A stretch of 64,000 nucleotides of DNA from Mixophyes australis (GCA_036250195.1 JAVHZZ010000008.1:3777934-3841933), one strand, 5' to 3'; numbered from the stretch's first letter, positions 35,041-46,469 are shown. Numbers and translations: made by a program. The notes: generated by a model from the sequence alone, not told the origin.

Positions 35041-35610
35041 TTAGAAAGAAATGCATAATACAAGGTCCCCCAGTGTGAAGAGGACCTGGCAATAATTAAG
35101 AATATATTTACACATCCTGGCAAAATGTAAGATACAGTATTTATTCTGTTAATAAGATAAGTTCAGACAATTTCCATCTTATCTTAATCAGTTCAAGCTG
35201 TTCATACAGGTGACAATTTTGTTATCTAAGACAAGATTGGCCCAAACATGTATGTGTGTGGGGCTTCATCCATCACTAAGGAACATTGACCAATATGGAA
35301 AGCTGTCTGAATGTTAATTGTTCCTGCCAGAAAATGTAGTTGGCCTCGATTGCTATGTGCGGGAAGCCATCAGCTGACAGGACTGATGGAGATTTATAAG
35401 AGCCACCATTCAGTCTCATCGGTGGTCAACATATCTGTCTAACTTGGCCACCAAAATAATGGGCCAACTTGGATCCAGAGTCATCGCTGGAGGGCTGCTC
35501 TATCCTGTCATTTTTCCTGTGGTTCCTCTTTAAAGGGGGGTGGGGTGGTGAGAGGAGGTCCAGTCCCATCCCACAATCGGCTTGTTATTGGCCCTCCTGC
35601 AACACACCGT
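35041..35610. other. Intronic sequence, nothing recognised
   Basis: No repeat family or exon recognised. Confidence 0.4.
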
Positions 35611-35785
35611 GGGGTAAATGTATCAAGCTGAGAGTTTTCCAGCGTGTTTGAAAAAACAATCAGATTCTAGCTATCATATATTTAGTACATTCTACAAAAT
35701 GAAAGCTAGAATCTGATTGGTTGCTATAGGCAACATCTCCACTTTCAAACCCGCCGGAAAACTCTCAGCTTGATACATTTACCCC
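35611..35785. mobile_element. Palindromic MITE with unequal arms
   Basis: Ends GGGGTAAATGTATCAAGCTG and its inverse match for about 30 bp. The inner CAATCAGATTCTAGCT pairs with AGCTAGAATCTGATTG. The right arm has GGTTGCTATAGGCAACATCT and CCACTTTC, which the left arm lacks, so the left arm lost about 25 bp. Confidence 0.88.
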
Positions 35786-36494
35786 CTGGTGTTTGTCAGG
35801 GACTGTGAAAGAAACTAGAAACCCTGGGACTCTGGCTAAAGTAGGGAGAAGCTTGGGAAAATTTCCCTAGTAGATGGTAGATGCGGCTTTAAGATAGAAG
35901 TGATGACAAATGATTCTGTGCGCTCTGATCATATGGAAACATTGGGGGTAAAAGGGTTTTTAAAATATTTAGATCTTTCTTTTTGTGAGATTAATAATCA
36001 CTACAAGGTTTACACCGTCTTCTTGCAGCTAAGTGTCCAGTCCAGCATCGAAGATCTCTGCAGAGTCCAAATATATCACTTTATAACTTTAAAACAACAG
36101 TAGGATATTTTGGATTGCTACAGGGGAGTGAAATACCATAAGTTGCTGCAGCGCTGATTACTCAGAATATCATTCTAAAGTTGCTCACTACATACCCCCA
36201 TACTCCTGTCAAAGACTGCCCCACATCCGTAGTCAATTAGCATAATTTGTAAATATGCGATAGTGCAAATGCTGTTTTGTAACATGTCTACATTGATAAC
36301 ATTTAATAGAATGAACAAAGTTTCATCTTAAAAGATGATAATAATCAACGCAGAGAACAAAGCAATTAACATTCTTGTTAATATGTAACAGTTTTGTCTA
36401 AAATATTAAACATTAAATCACAGCAGGGAATCTGGTTAGTATCCAAACGGGGGAGAAGCCCCATAACGAAATATTGAACTGCAGGGCTACCTAC
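35786..36494. other. Intronic sequence, nothing recognised
   Basis: Sequence next to the 93-nt exon (3' side of that exon on the minus strand). No further element recognised. Confidence 0.4.
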
Positions 36495-36587
36495 TTTGGA
36501 AAGATGGCCGCCATCATTGCAGAAGTGTAGCCCGGTTTACAGACGCCCTCTGAGAAATTTGCGTACCGTGTTGCAAGTTCTGCCGAT
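36495..36587 (-). CDS. ST3GAL3: ST3GAL3 internal exon (stem / start of catalytic domain)
   Basis: This is a 93-nt exon preceded on the minus strand by a T-rich tract ending TTTTTTTAG and followed by donor GTAGGT. It reads SAELATRYANFSEGVCKPGY, then TSAMMAAIFP and two bases of a lysine codon. Vertebrate ST3GAL3 has PAELATKYANFSEG.CKPGY at this place. ANFS is an N-glycosylation sequon, and the Cys of CKPGY is a family-typical residue of the luminal part. The codon phase is 1 + 90 + 2 nt and fits both neighbouring exons exactly. The donor is slightly non-consensus (G at +4), but the next GT downstream would include an in-frame TAG. The exon is an island of conserved sequence within ~51 kb of repeat-rich intron. 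Assignment to ST3GAL3 rather than ST3GAL4, 5 or 6 rests mainly on the match here and in the 5463-5557 exon. Confidence 0.95.
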
Positions 36588-36729
36588 CTAAAAAAACAAA
36601 CACAAGATCGAAGGGAGTCAAAACAGAGAGAGAAATTCTATCAATCTAATATATAACATCCATAATAAGAGAACAGTAACATATCTACATATAAGAAGAG
36701 GTAACATTATTCCCAGACCTTGTGATCAT

Positions 36730-36875
36730 AGTGTGCTACATGAAAAAACAGTCAGTATTTAACTTATGTGCAAAACAGAATACTAAATTGCACCCCTTGC
36801 ATTGTAACATGGTTTTGTCCAGGAGACTGAAATAAGAAGTTTCTCAAGTTAAGATCCTTAATGAATCAGGCCCCA
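36730..36875. mobile_element. Half copy of the palindromic MITE of 2925-3256
   Basis: It carries only one arm: GTGTGCTACATGAAAAAACA, TTGCACCCCTTGCATTGTAA and the end TTAATGAATCAGGCCCC. The other arm is missing. Confidence 0.8.
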
Positions 36876-38244
36876 GATCTGGATTTGTACAGCATCATTG
36901 TAGACACAGATGAAGCAGGCCTTTATTTCAGAAGCCAGTTGATTCACTAATTAACAACAATAAGATATAGATCAGACTTATTGTGATGAAGTGTATGGAG
37001 AAGCGCTGTCACATGGTTTCATATTTTCAGTGTAGCAGTAAAGTCCACTCCATCTGTAAGAGTGCCAGAGGAGGCTTGTACTGCGAATGCTGCAGCCATG
37101 CATGAAATAAATCTGTCTGGCTCCAGCATTTAGTGAATGGGGGAAAGTCTGTGGCGAGTGAGTCAGTATCTGGCAGCGGTATATGTCAGAGAGATTCTTC
37201 TGTATTATTGTCACGTACATACATAACAGCAGATAGGGTTACACTGTTATTCATATTCTCCTGTACAGCGTGTTATGGGGAGACAAGGAAGAACAGCACA
37301 GACTCGCTGCTGACGGCTGGAATGTATCTACAAACGTTTGCTTGACAGATGCGTTGTGATAGGAAGACACAAACAGGGGCTAGCGTTACGGTAAGGTGGA
37401 ACGTTCTTTAAAGTAGTGGAATTTAGCAATTAAACCATCAAACAGAATTACCAGCGGTGTCGTATCCTTCAAATATTTGCATTTCAGTTAGATCAGAAGA
37501 TGAACGCTGATTATACCATAGATTCGGTTACAACACATTGAAATCAGGAAATTGAATTTGATATTTTGGGGGTGAATGTTGCGTGGGCTATTAATTTAAT
37601 AATGTGGTGAGTGTGAGGGGCTATAAATGTAATGGGGGTATGGGCTATACACATGTAAGTGAGAGCTATTAATTTAATTTTTTTGATGGACTATTCATTT
37701 AATACTGGGGAGGTTTGGGTGCTTTTAATTATTATTATCATTTATTTATATAATGCCACCAATTAGGTGAGGGGTCTCTCACCCAGGGCACCAGAATGTC
37801 TAGTTACGATTCAGTATGTACGAGTTGAGTATGAGTTTTTCTACCTAAGCACTGTGCACATGTAACGTCCAGTTTAACACAGGTTTTGTGGCTCTTTCTA
37901 CTACATCCAAGATGTGGTTTTAATGGATATTACTGAATGGAGAAAAACCACAGCCATCATTAAACAGTTTTATGGTGGATACACCTGGGCGTTTAGCTGT
38001 CCGTCCATGCTCCATCCTTTTATGGAACTTTGTTCCGCACTTTACCAGGGGAACATTCTGCAGTTTTGTGGCTTTTCAAAAGTGGGTGCATGTCCTTCAT
38101 TTAAATAGTCATAAAACAAAAAAAAAAAACCCCCACACAAATAAATGCCATTTCCCAACTTCCAACATATGTTCTTATTTCAGCACCTCCAGGATTTTCC
38201 AATATGATAATGTAGCATGGATAAAAGGGGGAGTGGCCACAGCA
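36876..38244. other. Intronic sequence, minor fragments
   Basis: A short SINE 3'-tail-like word (ATTATCATTTATTTATATAA) lies at 37735-37752. No exon. Confidence 0.35.
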
Positions 38245-38258
38245 AAATGGGATGCGGC

Positions 38259-38938
38259 TGTGGGACTGCCCTTATATAAAGCGTTTCTGGGTCCAGATCT
38301 GGAGATACTCACTTGCCCATTTGATAAACTATGTCCCACTCTCCCCGGAATGGGCAATATTCGGAATCTTGCCAGCAGAAATTAAGGTGACCAAGGGTTG
38401 TAGAAAATGACTACTTGCTATTTCGGCGGCAGCTAGGAAAAGTGTTCTGCAGGTCTGGGCCCAGAAAGAACCACCTACACTATCACTATTTAGACAAAAA
38501 CTTTACCATGTCTTCCGCATGGATTGGATAGAATCCTCTTTACAAAAAGAAAGCAGAGTTGAAAATTTATTTAACACCTGGGAAAGCCTAATAGACCTGT
38601 TACCGCAAGATATACGCATACAAATTTGGAAAAGGTTTCATAATACAGGATGGTATGAATTCCGTATGTGTGCCAGAGACCCGCTGATCGAAAATCTGTC
38701 TTCTGAATAGTTAGTTTTAAAAAGGGGAGGAGGGGTGCTGGCCTGCGTCCTCGTGCCTATACATGTACTTACCTGTTCCTTAAATGCCTTCAATTCAAAG
38801 GAAAAAAAGAAAGAGAAAAAAAAAAAAAATGTGCTCCAAATTCTGTAACTTTTTTGTGTTTATTATGGAACTAAATGTATCCATTGTGCTTACTACTTTT
38901 TGTTGTCAATCTCATAAATAAAAGTGTTAAAAATAAAT
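38259..38938 (+). pseudogene. L1/Tx1-like LINE, 5'-truncated, 14-bp target duplication
   Basis: A plus-strand L1-type retrotransposon 3' end of 680 bp. The frame ending at the stop 38708-38710 reads LLAISAAARKSVLQVWAQKE, then LYHVFRMDWIESSLQKES and IWKRFHNTGWYEF, resembling the C-terminus of L1 ORF2 proteins. One in-frame TGA lies at 38408-38410. A 3' UTR with AATAAA at about 38916 and an A-rich end follows. The target duplication AAATGGGATGCGGC is perfect (38245-38258, 38939-38952). Only the last ~150 codons are present, so the copy is dead. Confidence 0.88.
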
Positions 38939-38952
38939 AAATGGGATGCGGC

Positions 38953-39609
38953 CATGAACAACAGATGGGGTATGACCACACGCCCCTAACACTCCGCCTG
39001 TGCACCAAGGGCAGATGTGCCTGGTACCCGTTTAGACTTTTCCCTAATTTTACACTTTCCTGGATTTTACGGCAATTTTACTAGTCCCTTAAAACATAAA
39101 ATGGAGGTCTGACTGCACAGAGTATGCATTTCCTGAACGTCAATAATGCAACAATGTTACCCATGCACAACCTGCCCGAAGCCACTTAGCAGACAGTTTG
39201 GAGCTGCAGTGATACAGGACAGCGAGGGTTAACTCCGCAGTATAATGCAGAAAACATGTTCATCATTATGTCACAATACAGAACTGTTTATCCTTACAAC
39301 TAAAGATGAAATCTCAGTGATCCATTAAATACCAAAGGCCTGGACAGATACTCTGCTATGAAGTGTAACGAGACCTGTAATTTTGATTTATGGCGGCAAA
39401 GGAGTAATAGACCCAGCTGCATTTTATTTAAAATACAGTATACAGCAGCACCTGTAATCAGTCTCAGTCACGCTCCCCCATTCATGGGAAATAACGGACG
39501 GCCTGGAGTGTGTTTATGTATAAAAGGAAAAGTCCTCCGCTGTGTCTGTTGCGTTACAAAGTTTCACCTGAAATATTACATGTCTTGTTCAACCTGCTGT
39601 GGGCTTCTC
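38953..39609. other. Intronic sequence, nothing recognised
   Basis: No exon or repeat family identified. Confidence 0.4.
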
Positions 39610-39614
39610 CTAAT

Positions 39615-40085
39615 TTATATATATATATATATACAAGTTAACCCGTGCATGATACTCATGCATTCTAGTCAAATCAAGCTATGAAAGGTGTTAAAAAGGT
39701 TCTTGTCATGCATTTGGGCCATAGCCCAGGCCTCAACCACCAACCACCAACCACTCCCCACTGTCACCCCCGGCAACCACCAACCACTCCCCACTGTCAC
39801 CCCCGGCAACCACCAACCACTCCCAACTGTCACTTCTCCTTCAAGAAATATATATATATATTTTTTAAATCTTTATAAACAATTAACAAATTAAATTAAC
39901 AAATTAAAAACATCTTAGAATACCAAATTTTAGCCCTTTCTGAATTTTTTTCCCCACACACACTAAGAATTTAGTAGGTCAGTGTATAACTCCGCCCAGC
40001 AGGTGGTGCTGCAGCTTGGTTTTATTTTTTCCACACACACACAGACAGACTAACACACGCCACTAGACATTTATATTATAGATAT
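39615..40085. repeat. Unclassified dispersed repeat with 33-bp tandem part
   Basis: A region flanked by ATATATATATAC (39615-39636) and ATTTATATTATAGATATC (40070-40085). It contains ACCCGTGCATGATACTCATG and three near-identical 33-bp units of CAACCACCAACCACTCCCCA type (about 39734-39838). Class unknown; similar 'AACCCGTGCATGATACTCATG' repeats are familiar to me from frog DNA but I cannot name them. Confidence 0.4.
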
Positions 40086-40290
40086 CTCACAAATTTAAGG
40101 AATCTACCACATACTGCCCACGTGAGTGGGGATGGGGCTAATTGCATGATCCTGGCACTACCCTCTGCTGTAATAGAATGGAATTGGTACTGTTTAGCAG
40201 AGGGGTGGGGCCTAAACATGCAATTCACGTGGCCACGCCCCAAATATACGTCCCTTCCCAGAGGTGTGATCTCCAAAGTTGGTGAGTATG
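40086..40290. mobile_element. MITE fragment related to the CATACTTGCCAAC family
   Basis: GTGGCCACGCCCC is followed by an end CTCCAAAGTTGGTGAGTATG, resembling the right end of 44173-44768 (AAAAGTTGGCAAGTATG). Confidence 0.45.
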
Positions 40291-40319
40291 AGATATATAT
40301 ATATATATATACACATACA

Positions 40320-40709
40320 CAGTGTTTTTTTGAAAGAAAAAAGGTGTCGTGTCGGAACTTACGTCATGTAGTCAATCACTGTACACACACCCACACACGT
40401 CAGTTGTGTAAGGAAACATAACGGTTGCCGCGTGCAGTAAGCTCTCAGCGCGCCACCACATGACCAATCACCAGCCGAGCGGCGCCATCACAACCAGCGC
40501 GGACGATGTTACGCATGCATCAGACTCGACACACAAGCAGCCGCATGCACCGCTTTAATGATTTTTACGCCGACCTCCTACACTCGACAGGGCGATTCAA
40601 GTCCACGTGGACCAAACATCAAATGTTCAAAAGTTACTTTTAAAACTTGGAAAATACGTTGAAAAAAGGTGCCGAAACCAAGTTCTGTGAGTTCTATGAC
40701 AAAAAAAGC

Positions 40710-40712
<3 letters not shown>
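40320..40712. mobile_element. MITE with CAGTGTTTTTTTG ends
   Basis: The left end CAGTGTTTTTTTGAAAG and the right end CAAAAAAAGCACT are inverted. The inner GGTGTCGTGTCGGAACTTAC and GGTGCCGAAACCAAG also correspond. It is inserted in TA-rich microsatellite sequence on both sides, which hides the target duplication. The 40440-40560 part is rich in CpG (GCGCGCC, GAGCGGCGCC). Confidence 0.6.

Positions 40713-40713
<1 letters not shown>

Positions 40714-40744
<31 letters not shown>
40714..40744. repeat. (TA)n microsatellite
   Basis: About 15 TA units next to the MITE end. Confidence 0.9.
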
Positions 40745-40747
<3 letters not shown>

Positions 40748-40879
40748 CTAATGCAGCCAATGTTTCTGTATAATTTCCATTTGAAGTCGACCCGTTATGC
40801 AGGTTTGAAATATCGAATATTAGTGGTACAGCCTGAGTAGAAACCTATTTGCAATGTGGAGGTATTAACACAGGTGTTT

Positions 40880-41035
40880 TTCTGTCTGTGTGTGTGTGTC
40901 TGTGTGTGTATGTTAGGGAATTTAGACTATAAGCTCCAATGGGGCAGGGACTGATGTGAGTGAGTTCTCTGTACAGCGCTGCGGAATCAGTGGCACTATA
41001 TAAATAAATGGTGATGATGATGATGATGATGATTG
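40880..41035 (+). mobile_element. SINE 3' fragment with (ATG)n tail
   Basis: Copy 8, plus strand, 5'-truncated. It begins in a TGTGTGTCTG tract, continues TTAGGGAATTTAGACTATAA and GCGCTGCGGAATCAGTGGCA, and ends with (GATGAT)n. Confidence 0.9.
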
Positions 41036-41926
41036 CTGGGGGGAAATCAGTGATACCCTCCACCCCCACCTTCTCTGTTTCAAAAATATCTCAGGCATTA
41101 TATAAAGTAGCTGTTGGTGTGACACTAAGTGCCATTTACGGAAGTGTAAAACGCTCTTCTGTAACGCCAGGTGCCAACTTGTGCAATCATTTTTTACAAG
41201 CAGGTTCACGGATTCGTGTCCACCATGTCTGTCATCTGATAAACAACTCACCATGTGACGTGACACAGTCTTCTATCATCACTGACTAAAGCGTTTTACT
41301 CAGAAATTCACAGATAATCTCTATAACCTGGCAATGTTCATCCATCACTGATGCAATCACACGCAGGCACAATTTTATGCATCTACTGCTAAAGTATGTA
41401 GGGTCTGATTACCTGAGCCGCAGGTGAGTGGGTGAAGATTAGCAAATGGTTCACCAAGATCCGTACGTTTTCTTATAGAAAGATCTACAAACTCACATTA
41501 ATACACAGAGCTACAGCCACCACTAAGAACCATTTCTTCCCCTTGTATAGCGTATCCCCATATGAAACAATATCTAATAGTTGCGTTAGCTGCCCTTGGA
41601 GTTTATACCAAGTAACGTTGGGAGAATGACGCGCTGGGGGTGGCACAGAAGGATGATGCCCATTAGAGGCGCTGGCACAGCAGAGGCTGGGTCTTTTCGT
41701 TTCACCATGTCATAGATCTATCTTTCTATAAAAGTAGAGACATCTGTTAAGATGACCACAGGCAGCTGATCCCTAGTAGCAGGATCAATACCATTGCTCG
41801 GTCAATCGGTCGTTACAACCATGCACAATTTAAGTTAAACATCAATTGGGGCCGTTGTTCATTTTGGCCCAAGTTGCTGGCAGAATACCGGTCATGCTAA
41901 CATTAGTCAATGGTTCCCATTGTTGT
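41036..41926. other. Intronic sequence, nothing recognised
   Basis: No exon or repeat family seen. Confidence 0.4.
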
Positions 41927-42215
41927 CTCACAGCGCTGGGGTCATGAACCCTATCTGTGTGGAGTTTGTATCTTCTCCCCGTGTTTGCGTGGGTTTCCTG
42001 CAGGTGCTCCAGTTTCCTCCCACACTCCAAAAACATACTCCTGGTTAATTGGATGCTGACCAAAATTAGCACTAGTCTGGGCGTGTGTGTGTGTGTGTTA
42101 GTAAATTTAGACTGTAAGCTCCTATGGAGCAGAGACCGATATGAATAACTACACATTCTCCATTAAGCGCTGTGTGATAAGACTGGCGCTTTATAAAAAA
42201 ATAGACAATAATAAT
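41927..42215 (+). mobile_element. tRNA-headed SINE, head truncated
   Basis: Copy 9, plus strand. It starts in the B-box side of the head (CACAGCGCTGGGGTCATGAA), has the conserved middle, a GTGTGTGTG tract and the altered 3' stem AAGCGCTGTGTGATAAGACT with an AATAATAATA tail. Confidence 0.88.
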
Positions 42216-42505
42216 AAAATAGCTTTTTCTTTTGAGCCTACTTATGTCTTTTTCTGTTATGTATTTATATTACCAGGAAGTAATGTGTATATTTGTTACC
42301 CTGTCATAAAGCACAAAGCTGCTCTTTGGATATAATTGTATCCAATGCAGAAATTACATATCTTGGGGCCATTAAAACAAACAACTTCCTCAAGACGTAA
42401 ATACAAGGCTTACCCAGAGGGAAACTAGGAAGACAAACAATGTATTCAACAAACCTTGCAGGATTGTGATAAAGACAAAATGTGATGTTTATGAAACAAC
42501 TGTAC

Positions 42506-43060
42506 ACATATTATACACATAAAGGTACACTGTACACATATTATACACATAAAGGTACACTGTACACATATTATACACATAAAGGTATACTGTACACATA
42601 TTATACACATAAAGGTACACTGTACACATAAAGGTACACTGTACACATAAAGGTATACTGTACACATATTATACACATAAAGGTACACTGTACACATATT
42701 ATACACATAAAGGTATACTGTACACATATTATACACATAAAGGTATACTGTACACATATTATTATACACATAAAGGTACACTGTACACATATTATACACA
42801 TAAAGGTATACTGTACACATATTATACACATAAAGTTACACTGTACACATATTATACACATAAAGGTATACTGTACACATATTATACACATAAAGGTACA
42901 CTGTACACATATTTTACACATAAAGGTACACTGTACACATATTTTACACATAAAGGTACACTGTACACATATTATACACATAAAGGTACACTGTACACAT
43001 ATTATACACATAAAGGTACACTGTACACATATTATACACATAAAGGTACACTGTACACAT
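42506..43060. repeat. 30-bp minisatellite, ~19 units
   Basis: The unit is ACTGTACACATATTATACACATAAAGGTAC. About 19 copies occur, nearly identical. The commonest changes are GGTACAC/GGTATAC and ATTATAC/ATTTTAC. Shortened units of 19 bp lie at about 42620-42660. The 146- and 127-codon minus frames are translations of the array. Confidence 0.97.
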
Positions 43061-43959
43061 AGCTGAGGGTCTGCATGTTACAACTCATCTCAAAGGACTT
43101 TTAGTGTAATATTTTATCTCTTGGGATGCCATAAACATTGGAGTAGTGCAATAAAAGTTGGATTTTCCGGCTTGCGGCTGACGAAACGTTTAAGCACCTC
43201 GGCAGAATTAGATCAGTTTATAAATCTGAATGTGTTGCTGTCACACACCAATACGCTGGTACAATAAAATATACAAATAGCAGCTTATTGCTGATAAGAA
43301 CGTTTCCATTACAAGGTTATAAATCCATCATAAAGCGTTACAAATACATTGCCGACTCGCTAATCTGGACACTCTGCCACATTCGCGGCTGGAGTTACTA
43401 TCAGCCAACATTACCACTGCTGTGGCAACACTATCATGTACTACGTGTCTCAGAGGAAGTGTCACATCCCAGTTATATTTAAAGGAGGATATACATAGAG
43501 CTCAGAGCAAACCTGCTGGTCACAACCGGTACTGCATATTTACATTTTACTTTTAAAGTCAACACAATGTTTGGTATTCACATTATGGCCTGTAATTTTT
43601 ATTTTCACTAAAATAGACAAATTGACTATTTGCTATTGCGGAAAATGAGCCTCATTTGCATAAATAAATACAAAGTCAGAAAGACAGTTACAGCGCCACC
43701 TAGCGGGAATCGTGACTCAAATTAAATATTTTTGTGATAAAATTGACGCCTCACTCAACAATGGGAGTAGTTCTGAACATATTAAAATCCAAACATATCT
43801 CATGATGCGTTTCAACTGCATATGGGCAAAAGAACACTCTGTCTAAACGTTACTTCCCGTAGACAGACAGAACAGACTGTGCAATATTAAGACACAGCAG
43901 GATGCATTTAAAACATTTTATATTATAAAATAAATGGACAACGTTTAACAGCATAATCA
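43061..43959. other. Intronic sequence, nothing recognised
   Basis: No exon or repeat family recognised. Confidence 0.4.
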
Positions 43960-44172
43960 TTATTAAAAATATGGATTTTTAAAAATATATATTTTTTTAC
44001 ATTAAATACATAAATCAGGATGTTCTGAAATGCACACTGAACATACAATGTGTTCTCATAGTCTCTCTTACTTACATACACGTGATCTGTGTTACCTAGT
44101 GGCACACATACTTGTCGTCTTTAATACAAAGACTATGTTGTGTCAGTCATCACTATCAGTCGGCACTTACAC

Positions 44173-44768
44173 CATACTTGCCAACTCTCCCTGAATGTCA
44201 GGAAGACTCCCTGAAATAGGGGTGATCTCCCTCACTCCCTGAAGAGTCTGGCATTCTCCCTGATGCTGAGCCAGTACAAGACGTGGTTGGCTTCGCCATC
44301 TGTGGCATGATGACACAGTTCAGAAATTGTGTCCATGTATCGATGTCTATGGAGGTGGCCATTTTCATGGAGACCAAGATTTAATCAGACTGACAGGTAA
44401 GACGACATGACTTCAGTAATGGAGACAGAAATGTAAAAGACACTTCAGTCTCTAGAGATTCATTAGCTGCTTTTCTTTAATGCATAGTCGCCTACTCTCC
44501 CGGAATGTCCGGAAGACTCCCGCATTTCTGGGAGACCTCCTGGGAGAGCAAGGGCAACCTCCCGGTTCTCGCCTCCGCAATAGATAAGCGGCGGGGGGTG
44601 TGGCGTAAATACTGTGTCATCTTAGCCCCGCCCCCTGCTGTAATTGGGCAAATTGTGATAATCATTTAGGTGGTGGGGCCAAAATTATGCGATTCGTCAA
44701 GCCCCGCCCCACACGCCCACCTCCCTCGGGATCTCCCTGAAGCCAACGTGGAAAAGTTGGCAAGTATG
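44173..44768. mobile_element. hAT-like MITE pair (CATACTTGCCAAC family)
   Basis: The left end is CATACTTGCCAACTCTCCC and the right end GAAAAGTTGGCAAGTATG. Flanks ACTTACAC (44165-44172) and ACTTCACC (44769-44776) look like an 8-bp duplication that has lost one base. A second internal left end, CATAGTCGCCTACTCTCCCG (about 44483), shows that two copies of the family are nested. It is rich in GCCCCGCCCC. Confidence 0.75.
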
Positions 44769-44857
44769 ACTTCACCTTCCCTGTAGCTGTTGCAAAGGAT
44801 ACGGTTGAAACTAAGCGCACGTATGAGAAACCCAAAACTTGAATCAGCCACATCTGT

Positions 44858-44935
44858 GTTGGCACGCCCTGGGTACGCTCTGGTGTTGGCACGCCCTGGG
44901 TACGCTCTGGTGTTGGCATGCCCTGGGTACGCTCT
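44858..44935. repeat. 27-bp tandem repeat, 3 units
   Basis: Three nearly identical units of TTGGCACGCCCTGGGTACGC + TCTGGTG inside copy C. Copy F has only one corresponding segment, so the triplication is local. Confidence 0.9.
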
Positions 44936-45150
44936 AATTGTACATAGTCTACGTTAATGCGCCTCCATCCTCCTCTGTTCCGCCTCTCAAGCTGTAACAG
45001 TCGTATGTGTCATTTGTGTTTGGAAATGAATTACATTCAATTTCGTTCACTGGTGTAATGTCCTTTTTGGACCATGCGGAGAGCAATTTCACGCAGGATA
45101 CGGCTCACGTCTGACCGTTCATCAAGATGTTCTGAATGTTCTTGTGTTAA

Positions 45151-46288
45151 TGCGCCTCTAATCTGGCAGCAGTAATGTAGAATCTGTCATAACATCAGAT
45201 TCATAGTGATCCAGTTCTCTCTAACCTGGGAAACTGCTCAAGGGTTAATCTGTATGTTGCCCATGTATACACACATGTTCATGCATGTTTGTTCATCAAT
45301 AGCTGGGATTTGCTAGCACTCACGTATGACACAGATAATGCTACTAAGCTTTACTGAACAAGTCTTCAGACATGAAGACAAAGCACTGGTGATGTCAAGC
45401 GCTGGCTTCCATTAAAGAAGCGTGTGGAGTGAAGAGGTTTGTGGGAATACCATGATGAGCTTTTGGGAAGTGGTAACGAGGATCATTTGTGACAGTGGTT
45501 TCAGAGATTTGTTGTTAGAAGGAGAAATCTTGTCACTGAATGATTCACACAAGAACCACAAGGGGTGTGGTACGGCTGAAAATTAATTTGCGGCTTGTGA
45601 GAAGCAAGAAGCCCGGAGCGGCTTTGTTAATATGTGAGAAATGTGATGCAGCTTCTGTTCAGTCCCTGGCAGAGGAAGCCACTCCGGCAATCCCACTACA
45701 ATCCTGAGTGACATTCACGAGCAATGTCAGCCAATCCTCCCATTAATTGTCCAAAACCAAAACATCTACAGTAAGGCGGCTCACATACAATACTTAAACC
45801 TGTCTTCACAAGCAAACGCGACATCGGAGACACACGCATGACGATCCTACAATGTGTCATATTAAATATGACAAACTTTTTATTTTCTTTTTACGTTCAA
45901 TGTGCATCTACTGAGGGAGGATTAAACCCAAAAAGTGACTTTTCACCCATCAGCAAATGTGGAAAAATGCATCCTCAGTGATACAATTAGTTGTATCCCA
46001 GTTCTGTTAAATGTGTCTTTAAATAATAGTGTTACAAATAATAGATCTATAGCCATTGTGGCGGTTGGAGGCTAAGTGGCACTAGTTTGCAATCTGTTCA
46101 TGTCCTGAAATTTAGGATTGTCCCAAAAAGGTTGGAAAAGTGCCCGACCACACCCAACTAATAGGGGGCTCAGTAGGGGGTCCAGTGAGAGGCCGTTCTG
46201 TGTACTGCAGGAGGAGGAAAGTCGAGACAGGACCAGTCGGAGATGGACAAGTATTTTTTCCCAAAAGGACTGGATTCTGCCAGACACG
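45151..46288. other. Intronic sequence, nothing recognised
   Basis: No repeat or exon recognised. The part 45560-45780 is free of low-complexity sequence. Confidence 0.35.
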
Positions 46289-46395
46289 ATCATCATCATC
46301 ATTTATTTATATAGCACCACTAATTCCGCAGCGCTGTACAGAGAATATTTGTCACTCACACCAGTCCCTGGCCCATTTGAATTTACAGTCTAAAG
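46289..46395 (-). mobile_element. SINE 3' fragment
   Basis: Copy 10, minus strand. ATCATCATCATCATTTATTT, CACCACTAATTCCGCAGCGC and TTTGAATTTACAGTCTAAA are present, then the copy breaks off. Confidence 0.9.
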
Positions 46396-46469
46396 GAGGA
46401 GAGTCTGGGATTACAGAGTGCAAAGATTCCTACATTTGCTAGTTGTAAACGGGGGCGGGGGAGTTGGAG

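Larger units (their letters stand above)
5558..36494 (-). other. ST3GAL3: ST3GAL3 intron, 30.9 kb
   Basis: The interval between the 93-nt and 95-nt exons, which join in phase (AA|G, lysine). Large introns in this part of the gene fit the very long ST3GAL3 genes of other vertebrates. Contents are listed separately: the inverted repeat at 9.6-10.0 kb, the 18-bp array, most SINEs, all four L2 pieces, the CA block and two MITEs. No nested gene is supported. Confidence 0.85.
43960..45150. mobile_element. 0.7-kb inverted-terminal element, copy C (reverse), interrupted
   Basis: Parts at 43960-44172 (CATCACTATCAGTCGGCACT) and 44769-45140 (CACATCTGTGTTGGCACGCC, CAATTTCACGCAGGATACGG, GTTCATCAAGATG) correspond to copy F at 59160-59300 and 61419-61560. 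A MITE (44173-44768) is inserted, and a local 27-bp triplication lies at 44858-44935. Confidence 0.6.

Noticed and set aside
35850..35870. Possible exon end (minus ATTTTCCCAAG, like IFPR of ST3GAL3)
   Set aside because: No GT donor follows and the upstream codons do not match; the true exon is at 36495-36587.
42446..43041. Met/Cys/Val-rich minus frames over 42.5-43.0 kb
   Set aside because: 30-bp repeat without stop codons; no splice or start context.
42506..43060. CRISPR-like regular array
   Set aside because: Units are contiguous with no unique spacers, and the DNA is vertebrate.
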